DNA of 64,000 nt. Source: Pseudomonas sp. B21-023. GTDB taxonomy: Bacteria > Pseudomonadota > Gammaproteobacteria > Pseudomonadales > Pseudomonadaceae. Location: the NCBI RefSeq assembly GCF_024749165.1, contig NZ_CP087190.1:1634001-1698000 (forward strand), in the 5' to 3' direction. Position numbers and translations under genes: made by a program. The notes under the pieces are model-generated. The model was not told the origin of the DNA. It saw only the letters and a program-made list of their open reading frames with translations, and made no database searches. This document shows, one piece after another, positions 20,145 through 29,885 of the stretch; within the stretch, counting starts at the first letter, position 1, and each line of letters begins with the position of its first letter.

Positions 20145-21254
20145 ATGTTCAACGCTAGGCGGTTGATTGCCGCGACACTTCTTTTGTCCTGCGCGTTCGG
20201 CGCTCACGCCGAGCGCCTGAAAGACATCGCCAGCATTTCCGGCGTGCGTGCCAACCAGTTGATTGGCTACGGCCTGGTGGTCGGCTTGAATGGCACCGGT
20301 GACCAGACGACGCAAACGCCGTTCACCCTGCAGACGTTCAACAACATGCTGTCGCAGTTCGGCATCAAGGTGCCGCCTGGGTCTGGCAACGTGCAGCTGA
20401 AAAACGTGGCGGCGGTATCGGTGCATGCCGACCTGCCGGCCTTCGCCAAACCTGGCCAGGTGGTCGACATTACCGTGTCGTCGATCGGTAACTCCAAGAG
20501 TCTGCGTGGCGGTAGCCTGTTGATGACCCCGTTGAAGGGGATTGATGGCAATGTCTACGCCATCGCCCAGGGCAACCTGGTTGTAGGTGGTTTCGATGCT
20601 GAGGGCCGTGACGGCTCGAAGATCACCGTCAATGTTCCGTCGGCGGGCCGCATCCCGGGTGGTGCGTCCGTCGAACGTGCCGTACCCAGCGGTTTCAACC
20701 AGGGCAACAGCCTTACCCTCAACCTCAACCGCCCAGACTTCACCACGGCCAAGCGGATCGTCGACAAGGTCAATGAGCTGCTCGGCCCTGGCGTGGCCCA
20801 GGCCCTTGATGGCGGTTCGGTACGGGTGACAGCGCCCATGGATCCAAGCCAGCGCGTCGACTACCTGTCGATCCTGGAGAACCTCGAAATCGATCCGGGC
20901 CAGGCAGTGGCCAAGGTCATCATCAATTCGCGTACCGGTACCATCGTCATCGGCCAGAATGTCAAGGTTTCGCCGGCGGCCGTCACCCACGGCAGCCTGA
21001 CCGTGACCATCACCGAAGACCCTATCGTCAGCCAGCCCGGGCCATTCTCCAATGGCCAGACTGCGGTCGTGCCGCGTTCGCGGGTCAATGCCCAGCAGGA
21101 AGCCAAGCCGATGTTCAAGTTCGGCCCCGGTACCACGCTGGATGAAATCGTCCGTGCAGTGAACCAGGTGGGTGCGGCGCCAGGCGACCTGATGGCGATC
21201 CTCGAAGCCTTGAAGCAGGCCGGCGCATTGCAAGCCGACCTGATCGTGATCTAA
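20145..21254 (+). CDS. flgI: Flagellar P-ring protein FlgI
   Basis: 369 residues from the ATG at 20145 ([14 protein letters not shown]). Another in-frame ATG lies at 20139. The signal peptide is cleaved after AFGAHA. The mature start [20 protein letters not shown] and [13 protein letters not shown] are strongly conserved, and the end [20 protein letters not shown] is typical. It polymerises in the periplasm with FlgA's help. Confidence 0.97.
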   Translation: MFNARRLIAATLLLSCAFGAHAERLKDIASISGVRANQLIGYGLVVGLNGTGDQTTQTPFTLQTFNNMLSQFGIKVPPGSGNVQLKNVAAVSVHADLPAFAKPGQVVDITVSSIGNSKSLRGGSLLMTPLKGIDGNVYAIAQGNLVVGGFDAEGRDGSKITVNVPSAGRIPGGASVERAVPSGFNQGNSLTLNLNRPDFTTAKRIVDKVNELLGPGVAQALDGGSVRVTAPMDPSQRVDYLSILENLEIDPGQAVAKVIINSRTGTIVIGQNVKVSPAAVTHGSLTVTITEDPIVSQPGPFSNGQTAVVPRSRVNAQQEAKPMFKFGPGTTLDEIVRAVNQVGAAPGDLMAILEALKQAGALQADLIVI

Positions 21255-21265
21255 GGGGGCGTCTG

Positions 21266-22465
21266 ATGAATCCAAAAACTCAGGTGTCCAGCCAGATCGA
21301 CAGCGGCGCCTACACCGACCTCAATCGCCTGAGTGCGCTCAAGCATGGTGATCGGGATAGCGAGGGCAATGTTCGCAAGGTAGCCCAGGAATTCGAGTCG
21401 ATGTTCATCAGCGAGCTGCTCAAGGCATCGCGCAAGGCCACCGATGTCATGGCCGATGAAGACAGCCCGATGAACAGCGACACGGTCAAGCAGTACCGAG
21501 ACATGTACGACCAGCAGCTGGCTGTGAGCATGTCCCGCGAGGGTGGCGGTATTGGCCTGCAGGACGTGCTGGTGCGCCAGTTGTCGAAGAACAAGGCCGC
21601 TTCTGTGAACACCAGCCCGTTCCCACGTATCGAAGGGCATGCCCCGGCGTTGTGGGCGTCGAAAGTCGCCGCGCCAGTGCATGCCGAGGCAGGCGCGGGT
21701 GTGCGCAATGACGTGGCGGCGCTCAATTCGCGGCGCCTGGCGCTGCCGGGCAAGCTCACCGATCGCCTGCTGGCCGGCATCGTGCCGTCTGCCGGCAGCC
21801 CGGCCGCAGCGACCAACACGGCGGCGTTGCCGCGCCGTGGCGACATCCCGGTCGGTGGCGTTGCAACTGGCGACTGGGAGCCGGCCAGGGCGTTCGCGGC
21901 TCCGAGCGGCAACCTGCAGATTCTCGGGCGCGCTGTGGCTCAGCCCCCGCTGGCACCGAAAAAGGCTTTCGCCGACAGCGACGCCTTCGTCGAGACCATG
22001 CTGCCGATGGCCGAACAGGCTGCCAAGCGCATTGGCATCGACCCGCGCTACCTGGTGGCGCAGGCAGCGCTGGAAACCGGCTGGGGCAAATCGGTCATGC
22101 GTAATGCCGATGGCAGCAGCAGCCACAACCTGTTTGGCATCAAGGCTACTGGCAGTTGGCAGGGTGGTGAGGCGCGTGCGATCACCAGCGAGTTCCGCAA
22201 TGGTGCGTTCGTCAAGGAGACGGCTGCGTTCCGTTCCTACGACAGCTATCAGGAAAGTTTTCACGACCTGGTAACTTTGCTGCAGAGCAATTCACGCTAT
22301 CAAGATGCTGTGAGCGCCGCCGATAAACCAGAACAGTTTGTGCGAGAGCTGCAAAAGGCCGGTTACGCCACCGACCCCAATTACGCCAGCAAGATCTCGC
22401 AGATCGCGAAGCAGATGAAGTCGCAGCAGAGCTACGCAATGCTCGGTACCAGTACACAACTTTAA
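21266..22465 (+). CDS. flgJ: Rod-cap and peptidoglycan hydrolase FlgJ
   Basis: 399 residues. The N-terminal rod-binding domain (about 15-110) has EFESMFISELLKASRKATDV. A low-complexity linker follows (about 115-235). The C-terminal glucosaminidase-type domain (about 240-395) has AAKRIGIDPRYLVAQAALET-GWGKSV and FRSYDSYQESFHDLVTLLQ. It opens the peptidoglycan for rod growth. The gap to flgI is 11 bp. Confidence 0.96.
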   Translation: MNPKTQVSSQIDSGAYTDLNRLSALKHGDRDSEGNVRKVAQEFESMFISELLKASRKATDVMADEDSPMNSDTVKQYRDMYDQQLAVSMSREGGGIGLQDVLVRQLSKNKAASVNTSPFPRIEGHAPALWASKVAAPVHAEAGAGVRNDVAALNSRRLALPGKLTDRLLAGIVPSAGSPAAATNTAALPRRGDIPVGGVATGDWEPARAFAAPSGNLQILGRAVAQPPLAPKKAFADSDAFVETMLPMAEQAAKRIGIDPRYLVAQAALETGWGKSVMRNADGSSSHNLFGIKATGSWQGGEARAITSEFRNGAFVKETAAFRSYDSYQESFHDLVTLLQSNSRYQDAVSAADKPEQFVRELQKAGYATDPNYASKISQIAKQMKSQQSYAMLGTSTQL

Positions 22466-22477
22466 GGGCAGGGAACC

Positions 22478-24526
22478 ATGGCGAGTTTGATCAATATCGG
22501 TATGTCGGGGCTGGGTGCCGCCCAGTCCGGGATGTACGTCCTGGGTAACAACATCGCCAACGCCGATGTTGAAAGTTACTCTCGCCAACAAATGGTGCAA
22601 AAGACCAAGGGTGCCCAGCAGGTTGGCCAGGTATTCATGGGGACCGGCACCACCCTGGCCGATGTGCGACGGGTGTACAACGCCTTCATCGAGAACCAGT
22701 TGCGTACCACCACGTCGCTCTCCAGTGACGCCAACACTTATCTTAATCAGATCGGCCCGCTCAACACTGCCCTGTCGGGCGCCGACACCGGTATCACTGC
22801 CGCACTCAAGAGCTTCTTCAGCGCCATGCAGGATGCTTCGGCCAAGCCCACCGAAGATGCCTCGCGCCAGTTGCTGCTGACCAGCGCACAATCACTTGCC
22901 AAGCGCTTCAATACGCTGTCGGCGCAGTTCACCCAGCAGAACGCCAACATCAACGGCAGTCTGGGGTCGATGGCCGAACAGGTGAACAACATCACCAAGA
23001 CCATCGCCGACCTCAACCAGCAGATCGCCAAGCTCGGTGTTGTCAATGGTCAGCCCAATGACTTGCTTGACCAGCGTGATGGCGCGGTGCGCGAGCTGAA
23101 CAAGCTTGTCGGCGTGGACGTGGTGGAGCGCGAAGGCAGCTACGACATCTATCTGAAAAATGGCCAGTCCCTGGTGCTGGGCAACTCCACCCAGACGCTG
23201 GGTGTGGAACCCGCCCCGACCGACCCGACGCGCATGAACCTGGTGCTCAACCGCGGTTCGACCAAAATGGACATCACCGACAACACTACCGGTGGCGAAA
23301 TCGGTGGCTTGTTGCGCTACCGCAAGGACACCCTCGACCCTGCGCTCAACGAACTGGGTCGTGTGGCACTGGTGGTCGCCGATGCGATCAACAGCCAGCT
23401 GGCCCAGGGTATCGACAAGAATGGCCAGTTCGGTGCGACCCTCTTTGGCGATATCAACAGTGCAGCGGCCGTTGCCGGGCGCAGCATCCCCAAGCTGGGC
23501 AACAGTGCCGGTTCCGGCAACCTCGATGTGCACATCAAGGACAGCGGCAAGCTCACTACCAACGACTATCAAGTCGTCTTCACCAGCGCCACCGAGTATT
23601 CCGTGCGCCGGCTGCCCGATAATTCCGAGATGGGTACCTTCGATATTACGGCCGACCCACCTCCTGTGATCGACGGTTTCACCCTGAACCTCAATGGTGG
23701 CACCCCGGTTGCCGGCGACAGCTTCAAGATCACCCCGACCCGCAACGCGGCGGCCAGCATGGAAACCGTGCTGACCGACCCGAGCCGCCTGGCCATGGCC
23801 AGCCCGCTGACCGCCACCAGTGGTTCGGGCAACAAGGGGACCGGGCAGATCACCCAGCCCACGTTGACGTCCAAGCTGGATATCTACGACGCCAAGCAAC
23901 GCTCGGACATGCAGACGGGACTGAAGTATTCGACCCCGGTCAAGCTGGTGTTTGGCGACGATTCCGTATCGCCTCAGGCGTACACCATGTACGACTCCAA
24001 AGGTAACCCGCTTGGCAGCGGTACGGTCATCCCTGGCCAGGAAAACAAGCTGCAGCTGTCTGTGCCAATGGTCGATGGCAGCGGCAACCCGATCAATGAC
24101 GCCAGTGGCGCTCAAATGAACTTCTCGTTCGAGATGAGCATCTCCGGTGCGCCCAAGAATGGTGACAACTACACCGTATCGCTGACCAAGGCCGGTTCTG
24201 CAGACAACCGCAATGCACAGTCGGTGATCGACCTGCAAACCAAACCCACGGTCAATACCGGCGATGGCAGCAAGGGCATCAGCTTCACCGATGCCTACGC
24301 CAAGCTGGTATCCAATGTCGGCGGCAAGACCAACCAGGCATCAATGGACAGCGACGCCACCATGGCGCTGCATGGTTCCGCGCTGACCAGCCGCAACTCC
24401 AGCTCGGGGGTGTCGGTGGATGAAGAGGTCGGCAACCTGGTCAAGTTCCAGCAGTACTACACCGCGTCGTCGCAGATCATCAAGGCGGCCCAGGAAACCT
24501 TCGCAACCTTGATCAACAGCCTTTAA
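22478..24526 (+). CDS. flgK: Hook-filament junction protein FlgK (HAP1)
   Basis: 682 residues. The N-terminus INIGMSGLGAAQSGMYVLGN and the C-terminal EVGNLVKFQQYYTASSQIIK, ending FATLINSL, are the conserved coiled axial segments. The long Gly/Asn/Asp-rich middle is the exposed variable part. It is exported with FlgN. RBS CAGGGA lies upstream and the gap to flgJ is 12 bp. Confidence 0.97.
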   Translation: MASLINIGMSGLGAAQSGMYVLGNNIANADVESYSRQQMVQKTKGAQQVGQVFMGTGTTLADVRRVYNAFIENQLRTTTSLSSDANTYLNQIGPLNTALSGADTGITAALKSFFSAMQDASAKPTEDASRQLLLTSAQSLAKRFNTLSAQFTQQNANINGSLGSMAEQVNNITKTIADLNQQIAKLGVVNGQPNDLLDQRDGAVRELNKLVGVDVVEREGSYDIYLKNGQSLVLGNSTQTLGVEPAPTDPTRMNLVLNRGSTKMDITDNTTGGEIGGLLRYRKDTLDPALNELGRVALVVADAINSQLAQGIDKNGQFGATLFGDINSAAAVAGRSIPKLGNSAGSGNLDVHIKDSGKLTTNDYQVVFTSATEYSVRRLPDNSEMGTFDITADPPPVIDGFTLNLNGGTPVAGDSFKITPTRNAAASMETVLTDPSRLAMASPLTATSGSGNKGTGQITQPTLTSKLDIYDAKQRSDMQTGLKYSTPVKLVFGDDSVSPQAYTMYDSKGNPLGSGTVIPGQENKLQLSVPMVDGSGNPINDASGAQMNFSFEMSISGAPKNGDNYTVSLTKAGSADNRNAQSVIDLQTKPTVNTGDGSKGISFTDAYAKLVSNVGGKTNQASMDSDATMALHGSALTSRNSSSGVSVDEEVGNLVKFQQYYTASSQIIKAAQETFATLINSL

Positions 24527-24539
24527 GGAGCCGTAGACC

Positions 24540-26108
24540 ATGCGCATCTCCACTCCGCAGTTCTACTCCAGCAGCAGCGCCAACTACGAGCGTACTTTTG
24601 GCAATGTAAACAAGACCCAGCAAGAAGCCAGCGACTTCATCCGCGTGCGCACCGCCGCCGATGATCCGGTTGGCTATGCGCGTCTGTTGCAGCTCGAACA
24701 GCAGCAGAACATGCTCGACCAGTTCAAGGGCAACATCACCAACGTGCGCAATGCGCTGGGCTCCAGCGAAAGCACGCTCAATGCCATTGGCGCGGTGCTG
24801 CAGCGGGTCAACGAGCTGGCCATGGGCTCCGGCAATGCCGGCTTCACCGATGCCGACCGCAAGGCCAACGCCTCTGAGCTTGCCTCCCTGGAAGACCAAC
24901 TGTTCTCGCTGATGAACAGTCGGGACGAGAATGGCAAGTACCTGTTCTCGGGCTCCAAGGGCGACACTCCGCCTTACGTGCGCAACTCCGACGGCACCTA
25001 CAGCTATCAGGGCGACCAGAGCCAACTCATGCTGCAGGTGGGCGACATGCTCAGCCTGGCCGCCAACGAGACGGGCTACAGCGCGTTCGAGCAGGCGCTC
25101 AATACCAGCCGCAGCGAGACCAAGCAGACGGCCCCGCTGCCTGATGACGGGCGTGTCAGCCTGTCCAATGGCCAGGTCTCCGGCAGTGCCACCTACAACG
25201 ACCGTTTCCGCAGCGGCGAGCCCTACAGCATCGAGTTCACCAGCAGCACCGAATACAAGATCCTCGATGCCGGGGGCAACGATGTCACTCTCGAAGCCAG
25301 CCAGGGCGGCAAGTTCGACCCCAAAGGCGATAACATCAGCATCAATTTCCGCGGTGTAGACCTGCGCCTGAAGATCGATTTCAAGCCAGGTGACGAAGGC
25401 AACCCGGACGCGGCCATCGCCGGCCATGCGTTCAGCCTGAGTTCCAAGGCCGACTCGATTGCCGGTACCCGCAGTCCAGGCAACACATCGTCGGAGCAGA
25501 TCACCGACGCCAAGATTACCGACCCGACCGCCTACAAGGCCGCATTCCCGGGTGGTGGTGCTGTACTCAAGTTCACCAGTGCCACCGACTTCGAACTGTA
25601 TGCAGCACCAATGACCGCCGACAGCCGCCCGATTTCCTCGGGAACCCTCAGCGGCAACACGGCCACCGCCGCAGGTGTGAGCTTCGAATTGTCCGGCCCG
25701 CCAAGCGCCGGGGATTCGTTCGGCGTCAAGGTCGATACTCATCAGAACCAGAATATTCTCAACACCATCGGCCAGTTGCGCGGCGCGCTGAACACCCCGC
25801 AGGACCATGACCCGGCTGCTCGCCAGGCCTTCCTTGCTTCGCTGGACTCGGCGATCGGCAACATTGCCAGTGCCACCAACCAGGTGTCGTCTTCCATCTC
25901 TGCAATTGGCGGTCGCGGTCAGGCCCTCGATGTACAGGCTGAAACCAACGAGGCCCTGGGTATCGAGAATACCAAGACCCAGGGTTCGATCCGCGACAGT
26001 GATATCGGCGAAGTGATGATGCGCCTGGAGATGCAGAAGAACCAACTGACAGCCTCGATGCAATCATTCGCAAAGATTTCCAGCCTGTCGCTGGTCAACT
26101 ACATCTGA
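24540..26108 (+). CDS. flgL: Hook-filament junction protein FlgL (HAP3)
   Basis: 522 residues, similar to other Pseudomonas FlgL but longer than the enterobacterial form because of an expanded middle. The N-terminus is RISTPQFYSSSSANYERTFG. The flagellin-like C-terminus includes NQVSSSISAIGGRGQALDVQ and LQMK-like helices (RLEMQKNQLTASMQSFAKIS). It connects FlgK to the filament. It is the last gene of the flgF operon; a hairpin without a T run (26151-26172) follows. Confidence 0.96.
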   Translation: MRISTPQFYSSSSANYERTFGNVNKTQQEASDFIRVRTAADDPVGYARLLQLEQQQNMLDQFKGNITNVRNALGSSESTLNAIGAVLQRVNELAMGSGNAGFTDADRKANASELASLEDQLFSLMNSRDENGKYLFSGSKGDTPPYVRNSDGTYSYQGDQSQLMLQVGDMLSLAANETGYSAFEQALNTSRSETKQTAPLPDDGRVSLSNGQVSGSATYNDRFRSGEPYSIEFTSSTEYKILDAGGNDVTLEASQGGKFDPKGDNISINFRGVDLRLKIDFKPGDEGNPDAAIAGHAFSLSSKADSIAGTRSPGNTSSEQITDAKITDPTAYKAAFPGGGAVLKFTSATDFELYAAPMTADSRPISSGTLSGNTATAAGVSFELSGPPSAGDSFGVKVDTHQNQNILNTIGQLRGALNTPQDHDPAARQAFLASLDSAIGNIASATNQVSSSISAIGGRGQALDVQAETNEALGIENTKTQGSIRDSDIGEVMMRLEMQKNQLTASMQSFAKISSLSLVNYI

Positions 26109-26118
26109 GCCATGTTCC

Positions 26119-26172
26119 TGCGCGCAGTGGGTCAACTACGCGCAGCCCTGCCTCACCCTTTCCGGGGTGAGG
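26119..26172 (+). repeat. Two stem-loops between flgL and the glycosylation island
   Basis: CTGCGCG/CGCGCAG (26119-26125 with 26139-26145) and CCTCACCC/GGGTGAGG (26151-26158 with 26165-26172). Neither is followed by a T run, so efficient termination is doubtful. Readthrough from flgL into the first glycosyltransferase gene is possible. Confidence 0.5.
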
Positions 26173-26259
26173 CCACTGTGCGACGGTGCCAGAGGCCTTC
26201 GGGTGCTGAGCGGGGCAGGGTGTCGTCCTGTAGCGAATTTCTGTTTTGAGTGAGTACCT

Positions 26260-29200
26260 GTGAACGCACAACCCCTTGTCACCATCGCCATCCCTGCGTT
26301 CAACCCTGAGTTCTTCCGTGCCACACTGGCCAGCGCAATCGCCCAGGATTACCCGAATCTGGAGATTGTCGTGTGTGACGACAGCCCCGGGGGCGAGATC
26401 GAGGCGATCTGTGATGAGCTGCGTGTCACTTCGCCCGCTCCCTTGCGCTATGTGCGCAACCCGGTGCGCCTTGGTTTCGCCCGCAACCTGCTGGCTTGCC
26501 TGACGCACACCTCGGGCGAGCTGATCAAGTTCCTCTGTGACGACGACACGCTGTTTGCCGGCTGTATCAGCCAGCAGTCCAGTGTGCTCGGCGAGTCGCA
26601 GCAGATCAGCATGGTCATTTGCCAGCGCCTGTTGTGCGCCGCCGATGACGTGCTGTTGCCTTCACGCGCGCTGAACTTCGTTATTTCCATGCACAGTGCA
26701 GTGCTGCATGGCACCGACCTGCTGGAAAGCGTCGCCGATGATGCACCCAACCTGTTCGGTGGCTTGAGCCATGCCTTGCTGCGCCGTGCCCAGGTCGAAG
26801 CGTATCTGCCCACCCTGGTGCAGGATGGGCAGGGTTTTTCCGCTCGCCTGGACCTGGCGCTCTACGCTTGCGTTCTGCGCCGGGGACAGCTGGCCAGCCT
26901 GGAGCAGGTGCTGAGCATGGAGCGGGTGCATCCGGGGCGTCTTAGCCATCAAGGCACCATGGTCGAGGCCTACAAGAGCGAAACCCAGTGGCTGCTGCAA
27001 ATGCTTGCTGAACGCAATGCCGAGCCGGCGCCTGCCCACGGTTGGGTGCGCTACATGCCGTTGGCGGACTACCTGGAAAACCCGCAGCAGAAGTGGGACG
27101 AGCTCGACTTGCGGCGCTTCTTCGGGGCGCAGATGGCCAACTTCAACCAGCAGATCGGTACCCACAGCCTGAGTTTTGCCGAGCTGTACGCTGAATGGCT
27201 CGAGTATCGCCGGCTGTCCGCCGGGCAGGAGCGGCTCTTGCCCAAGCGTGTGGAGCAATGGCCAAGCCAGCCGGGAATCGCGGTGGTGGTGTTCTGTGAG
27301 GCAGGCGACGAAAAGGTGCTGCGTGCGACGCTGGACAGTCTCTGGAAGCAATCCTACCCGGCCCGACAAGTTCTGGTAGTGACGCCTGAGGGTTTCGAGC
27401 GGCCGGTGGAAGAGCGTGTTCGTTACCTGGTGCGCGGCGATGCCGAGTTCATCTCGCTCAACCATTGGCTGGCGGACGGTCCGGCACTTGACTGGTTGTT
27501 CCTGCTGCGTGCTGGCGACTGCCTGCATACCCATGCGCTGGTGATCATGGCCGAGCGCATGGCGCTGCGTGGTGACAGCCTGTGCCTGTACATCGATGAG
27601 GGGGCCAACGACAGCCTCGCCGCGTCGGCACCAATCTTCAAGCCGGACTTCAACCTCGACCTGATGCGCAGCCTGCCCTACGTCGGGCGCCTGTTGGCAT
27701 TCGATACTGCGGCGGTGCGTGAGCTTGGGGGATTTGACGCCAGATTCGAAGGCCTGGCGCCTCACGACCTGCTGTGGCGAATGATCGAGGCCCATGGCCT
27801 GCAGGTGGTAGAGCATATCCCTGAAGTGCTGGTGCAGTGCCGACACGGCTATGCCGAATGGCTGGCTGATCGTGCGGGCCATGTCCAGGCGCCGCGGGTT
27901 CTGGAGGCGCACCTGCGGCGCCTGGGTGTGGAGGCGCAGGTGCAGGGTATTGCTGGCAGCCTGATGACTCGGGTCACCTACCTGCACCCCCAGGTTGCGA
28001 GCGTTTCGATCATCATTCCTGCCGTTGGCGACCTGGCGGTACTGGTGCGTTGCGTCGAGTCTGTGCTGGCCAGTACCGAGCATCCCGATTTCGAGGTGGT
28101 GCTGGTCGCCAGCGCCGGGACGTCGGACGATGTACTTACCTGGCTCGACAGTTTGCGGAATCTGGGGAGCGAGCAATTGCGGGTGCTCGAGAGTGCCGCC
28201 CATGGCCGAGCGCAGAGCTTCAACGAAGGCAGTGTGCACGCTCGGGGCGACTATCTGCTACTGCTGGATGCCGGCTGCGTGCTGTTCGAGCCGCAGTGGT
28301 TGTCCGAGCTCTTGCAGCTTGGCCAGCGTCCCGAAGTCGGGATGGTCGGGCCCAAGTTGTTCGACAACAGTGGGACCGTGGTCTCGGCAGGCCTGGTCCT
28401 GGGGATGCAGGCCACGGCGGCCAGTCCATTCCTGGGCTGCCCGGTGAACGAAGGCGGCTACATGAATAGGCTGAGCCTGGTACAGAACTGGAGCGCGCTG
28501 AGTCTGGACTGCCTGTTGGTGCGGCGTGAGCTGTTCGCCGAGCTGGGAGGGCTGGATACGGCCGCGCTGCAGGTATCGCTGCACGACGCCGACCTGTGCC
28601 TGCGGGCACGGGCCGCGGGTTATCTGTCGGTGTGGACGCCGTTCGCGCGGGTGGCCAAGCTGGGCGCCCAGGCGGTCGAGGAAAGCTCGCCACGAAGCTG
28701 GCAGGATGATCGCGATGCCTTGTATGCGCGCTGGCTGGCCTGGGTGGCGAATGATCCGGCCTACAACCGCAACCTCAGCCTCAAGTTGCCGAACTTCAAC
28801 TTCGACCCCGGATTGCGGGGTGGGTGGGATCCGTTCATCGCGCGGGCCATGCCGTCTGTCCTGGCGCTGCCGAGCAGTACCTCGGCGATCGGACACTATC
28901 GGGTGGTCCAACCGTTCAATGAGCTGGAGCAGTCTGGCTGGATCCAGGGACGTATCGACTACAGCGCGCCGGGGCTGATCGACCTCGAGCGGGAAAAGCC
29001 CGATGTGGTGATCCTGCAGTGCCGCTACCTGCCGGCGAATGTCCGGGATATCGAACAGTACAAGCGCTTTTCCAGTGCGCGGCGGATCTACGAGCTGGAC
29101 GACTACATCATTGATCCACCGAAGAAGAACGACCATGCGCGCAACATGCCGAGCAACATGCGCGAGCTGGTCAGCAAGGCGATTTCCCTGTGCGACCGGG

Positions 29201-29835
29201 TGGTGGTCTCCACCGAACCATTGGCCGATGCGCTGTCCAGCATGCACCAGGACATCCGTGTCGTCCCCAACATGCTCGCCGCATCGCTGTGGAGCGAGCT
29301 GACCAGTCAGCGCCAGACCAGCGTGCGGCCGCGTGTGGGGTGGGCAGGGGGTACCAGTCACCGCGGTGATCTGGAATTGATGCTGGATGTAATCAAGACC
29401 TTGGCCAGCGAAGTCGACTGGGTGTTCTTCGGCATGTGTCCAGAGGCGCTGCTGCCCTACGTCAAGGAGTTTCACCCGGGGATCTCTTTCGCGGACTATC
29501 CGCGCAAGCTGGCCAGTCTCAACCTGGACCTGGCGGTGGCGCCGTTGGAGCAGAACCTGTTCAACGACTGCAAGAGCAACCTGCGCCTGTTGGAGTATGG
29601 CGCGTGCGGTTTTCCGGTCATCTGCACCGATACCAAGGCATACGCAGGCTACCTTCCCTGCACGAGGGTCCGCGAGAACACCACCGAGCAGTGGCTGGAC
29701 GCGATCCGCATGCACCTTGCCGACCCGATGGCCAGCTACCGCCAGGGCGATGCGTTGCGCGAGGCGGTCCTGCGAGACTACGTACTGAACGAACACCATC
29801 TGCAGCACTGGGCCAACGCCTGGCTGGCTGACTGA
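26260..29835 (+). CDS. Large multidomain glycosyltransferase, flagellin glycosylation type (Fgt-like)
   Basis: 1191 residues with a GTG start at 26260. Four modules are visible. (1) A GT2 domain, about residues 3-230 (LVTIAIPAFNPEFFRATLAS), with an intact DDD at 94-96. (2) A GT2-like module, about 340-560, where the DxD region reads RAGD. (3) A GT2 domain, about 580-830 (VSIIIPAVGDLAVLV), where the DxD position reads DAG at 669-671. (4) A GT-B-like domain, about 865-1190, with CKSNLRLLEYGACGFPVICT around Glu1112. Size, domains and position between flgL and fliC match the Fgt proteins that glycosylate flagellin in P. syringae. It probably acts on flagellin in the cytoplasm. Sugar specificity is unknown. 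Confidence 0.85.
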   Translation: MNAQPLVTIAIPAFNPEFFRATLASAIAQDYPNLEIVVCDDSPGGEIEAICDELRVTSPAPLRYVRNPVRLGFARNLLACLTHTSGELIKFLCDDDTLFAGCISQQSSVLGESQQISMVICQRLLCAADDVLLPSRALNFVISMHSAVLHGTDLLESVADDAPNLFGGLSHALLRRAQVEAYLPTLVQDGQGFSARLDLALYACVLRRGQLASLEQVLSMERVHPGRLSHQGTMVEAYKSETQWLLQMLAERNAEPAPAHGWVRYMPLADYLENPQQKWDELDLRRFFGAQMANFNQQIGTHSLSFAELYAEWLEYRRLSAGQERLLPKRVEQWPSQPGIAVVVFCEAGDEKVLRATLDSLWKQSYPARQVLVVTPEGFERPVEERVRYLVRGDAEFISLNHWLADGPALDWLFLLRAGDCLHTHALVIMAERMALRGDSLCLYIDEGANDSLAASAPIFKPDFNLDLMRSLPYVGRLLAFDTAAVRELGGFDARFEGLAPHDLLWRMIEAHGLQVVEHIPEVLVQCRHGYAEWLADRAGHVQAPRVLEAHLRRLGVEAQVQGIAGSLMTRVTYLHPQVASVSIIIPAVGDLAVLVRCVESVLASTEHPDFEVVLVASAGTSDDVLTWLDSLRNLGSEQLRVLESAAHGRAQSFNEGSVHARGDYLLLLDAGCVLFEPQWLSELLQLGQRPEVGMVGPKLFDNSGTVVSAGLVLGMQATAASPFLGCPVNEGGYMNRLSLVQNWSALSLDCLLVRRELFAELGGLDTAALQVSLHDADLCLRARAAGYLSVWTPFARVAKLGAQAVEESSPRSWQDDRDALYARWLAWVANDPAYNRNLSLKLPNFNFDPGLRGGWDPFIARAMPSVLALPSSTSAIGHYRVVQPFNELEQSGWIQGRIDYSAPGLIDLEREKPDVVILQCRYLPANVRDIEQYKRFSSARRIYELDDYIIDPPKKNDHARNMPSNMRELVSKAISLCDRVVVSTEPLADALSSMHQDIRVVPNMLAASLWSELTSQRQTSVRPRVGWAGGTSHRGDLELMLDVIKTLASEVDWVFFGMCPEALLPYVKEFHPGISFADYPRKLASLNLDLAVAPLEQNLFNDCKSNLRLLEYGACGFPVICTDTKAYAGYLPCTRVRENTTEQWLDAIRMHLADPMASYRQGDALREAVLRDYVLNEHHLQHWANAWLAD

Positions 29836-29885
29836 ATCCTGGCGCCTGGCCAAGCCAGGTGCCGAACCCCTTGAACAGGTGCCCT

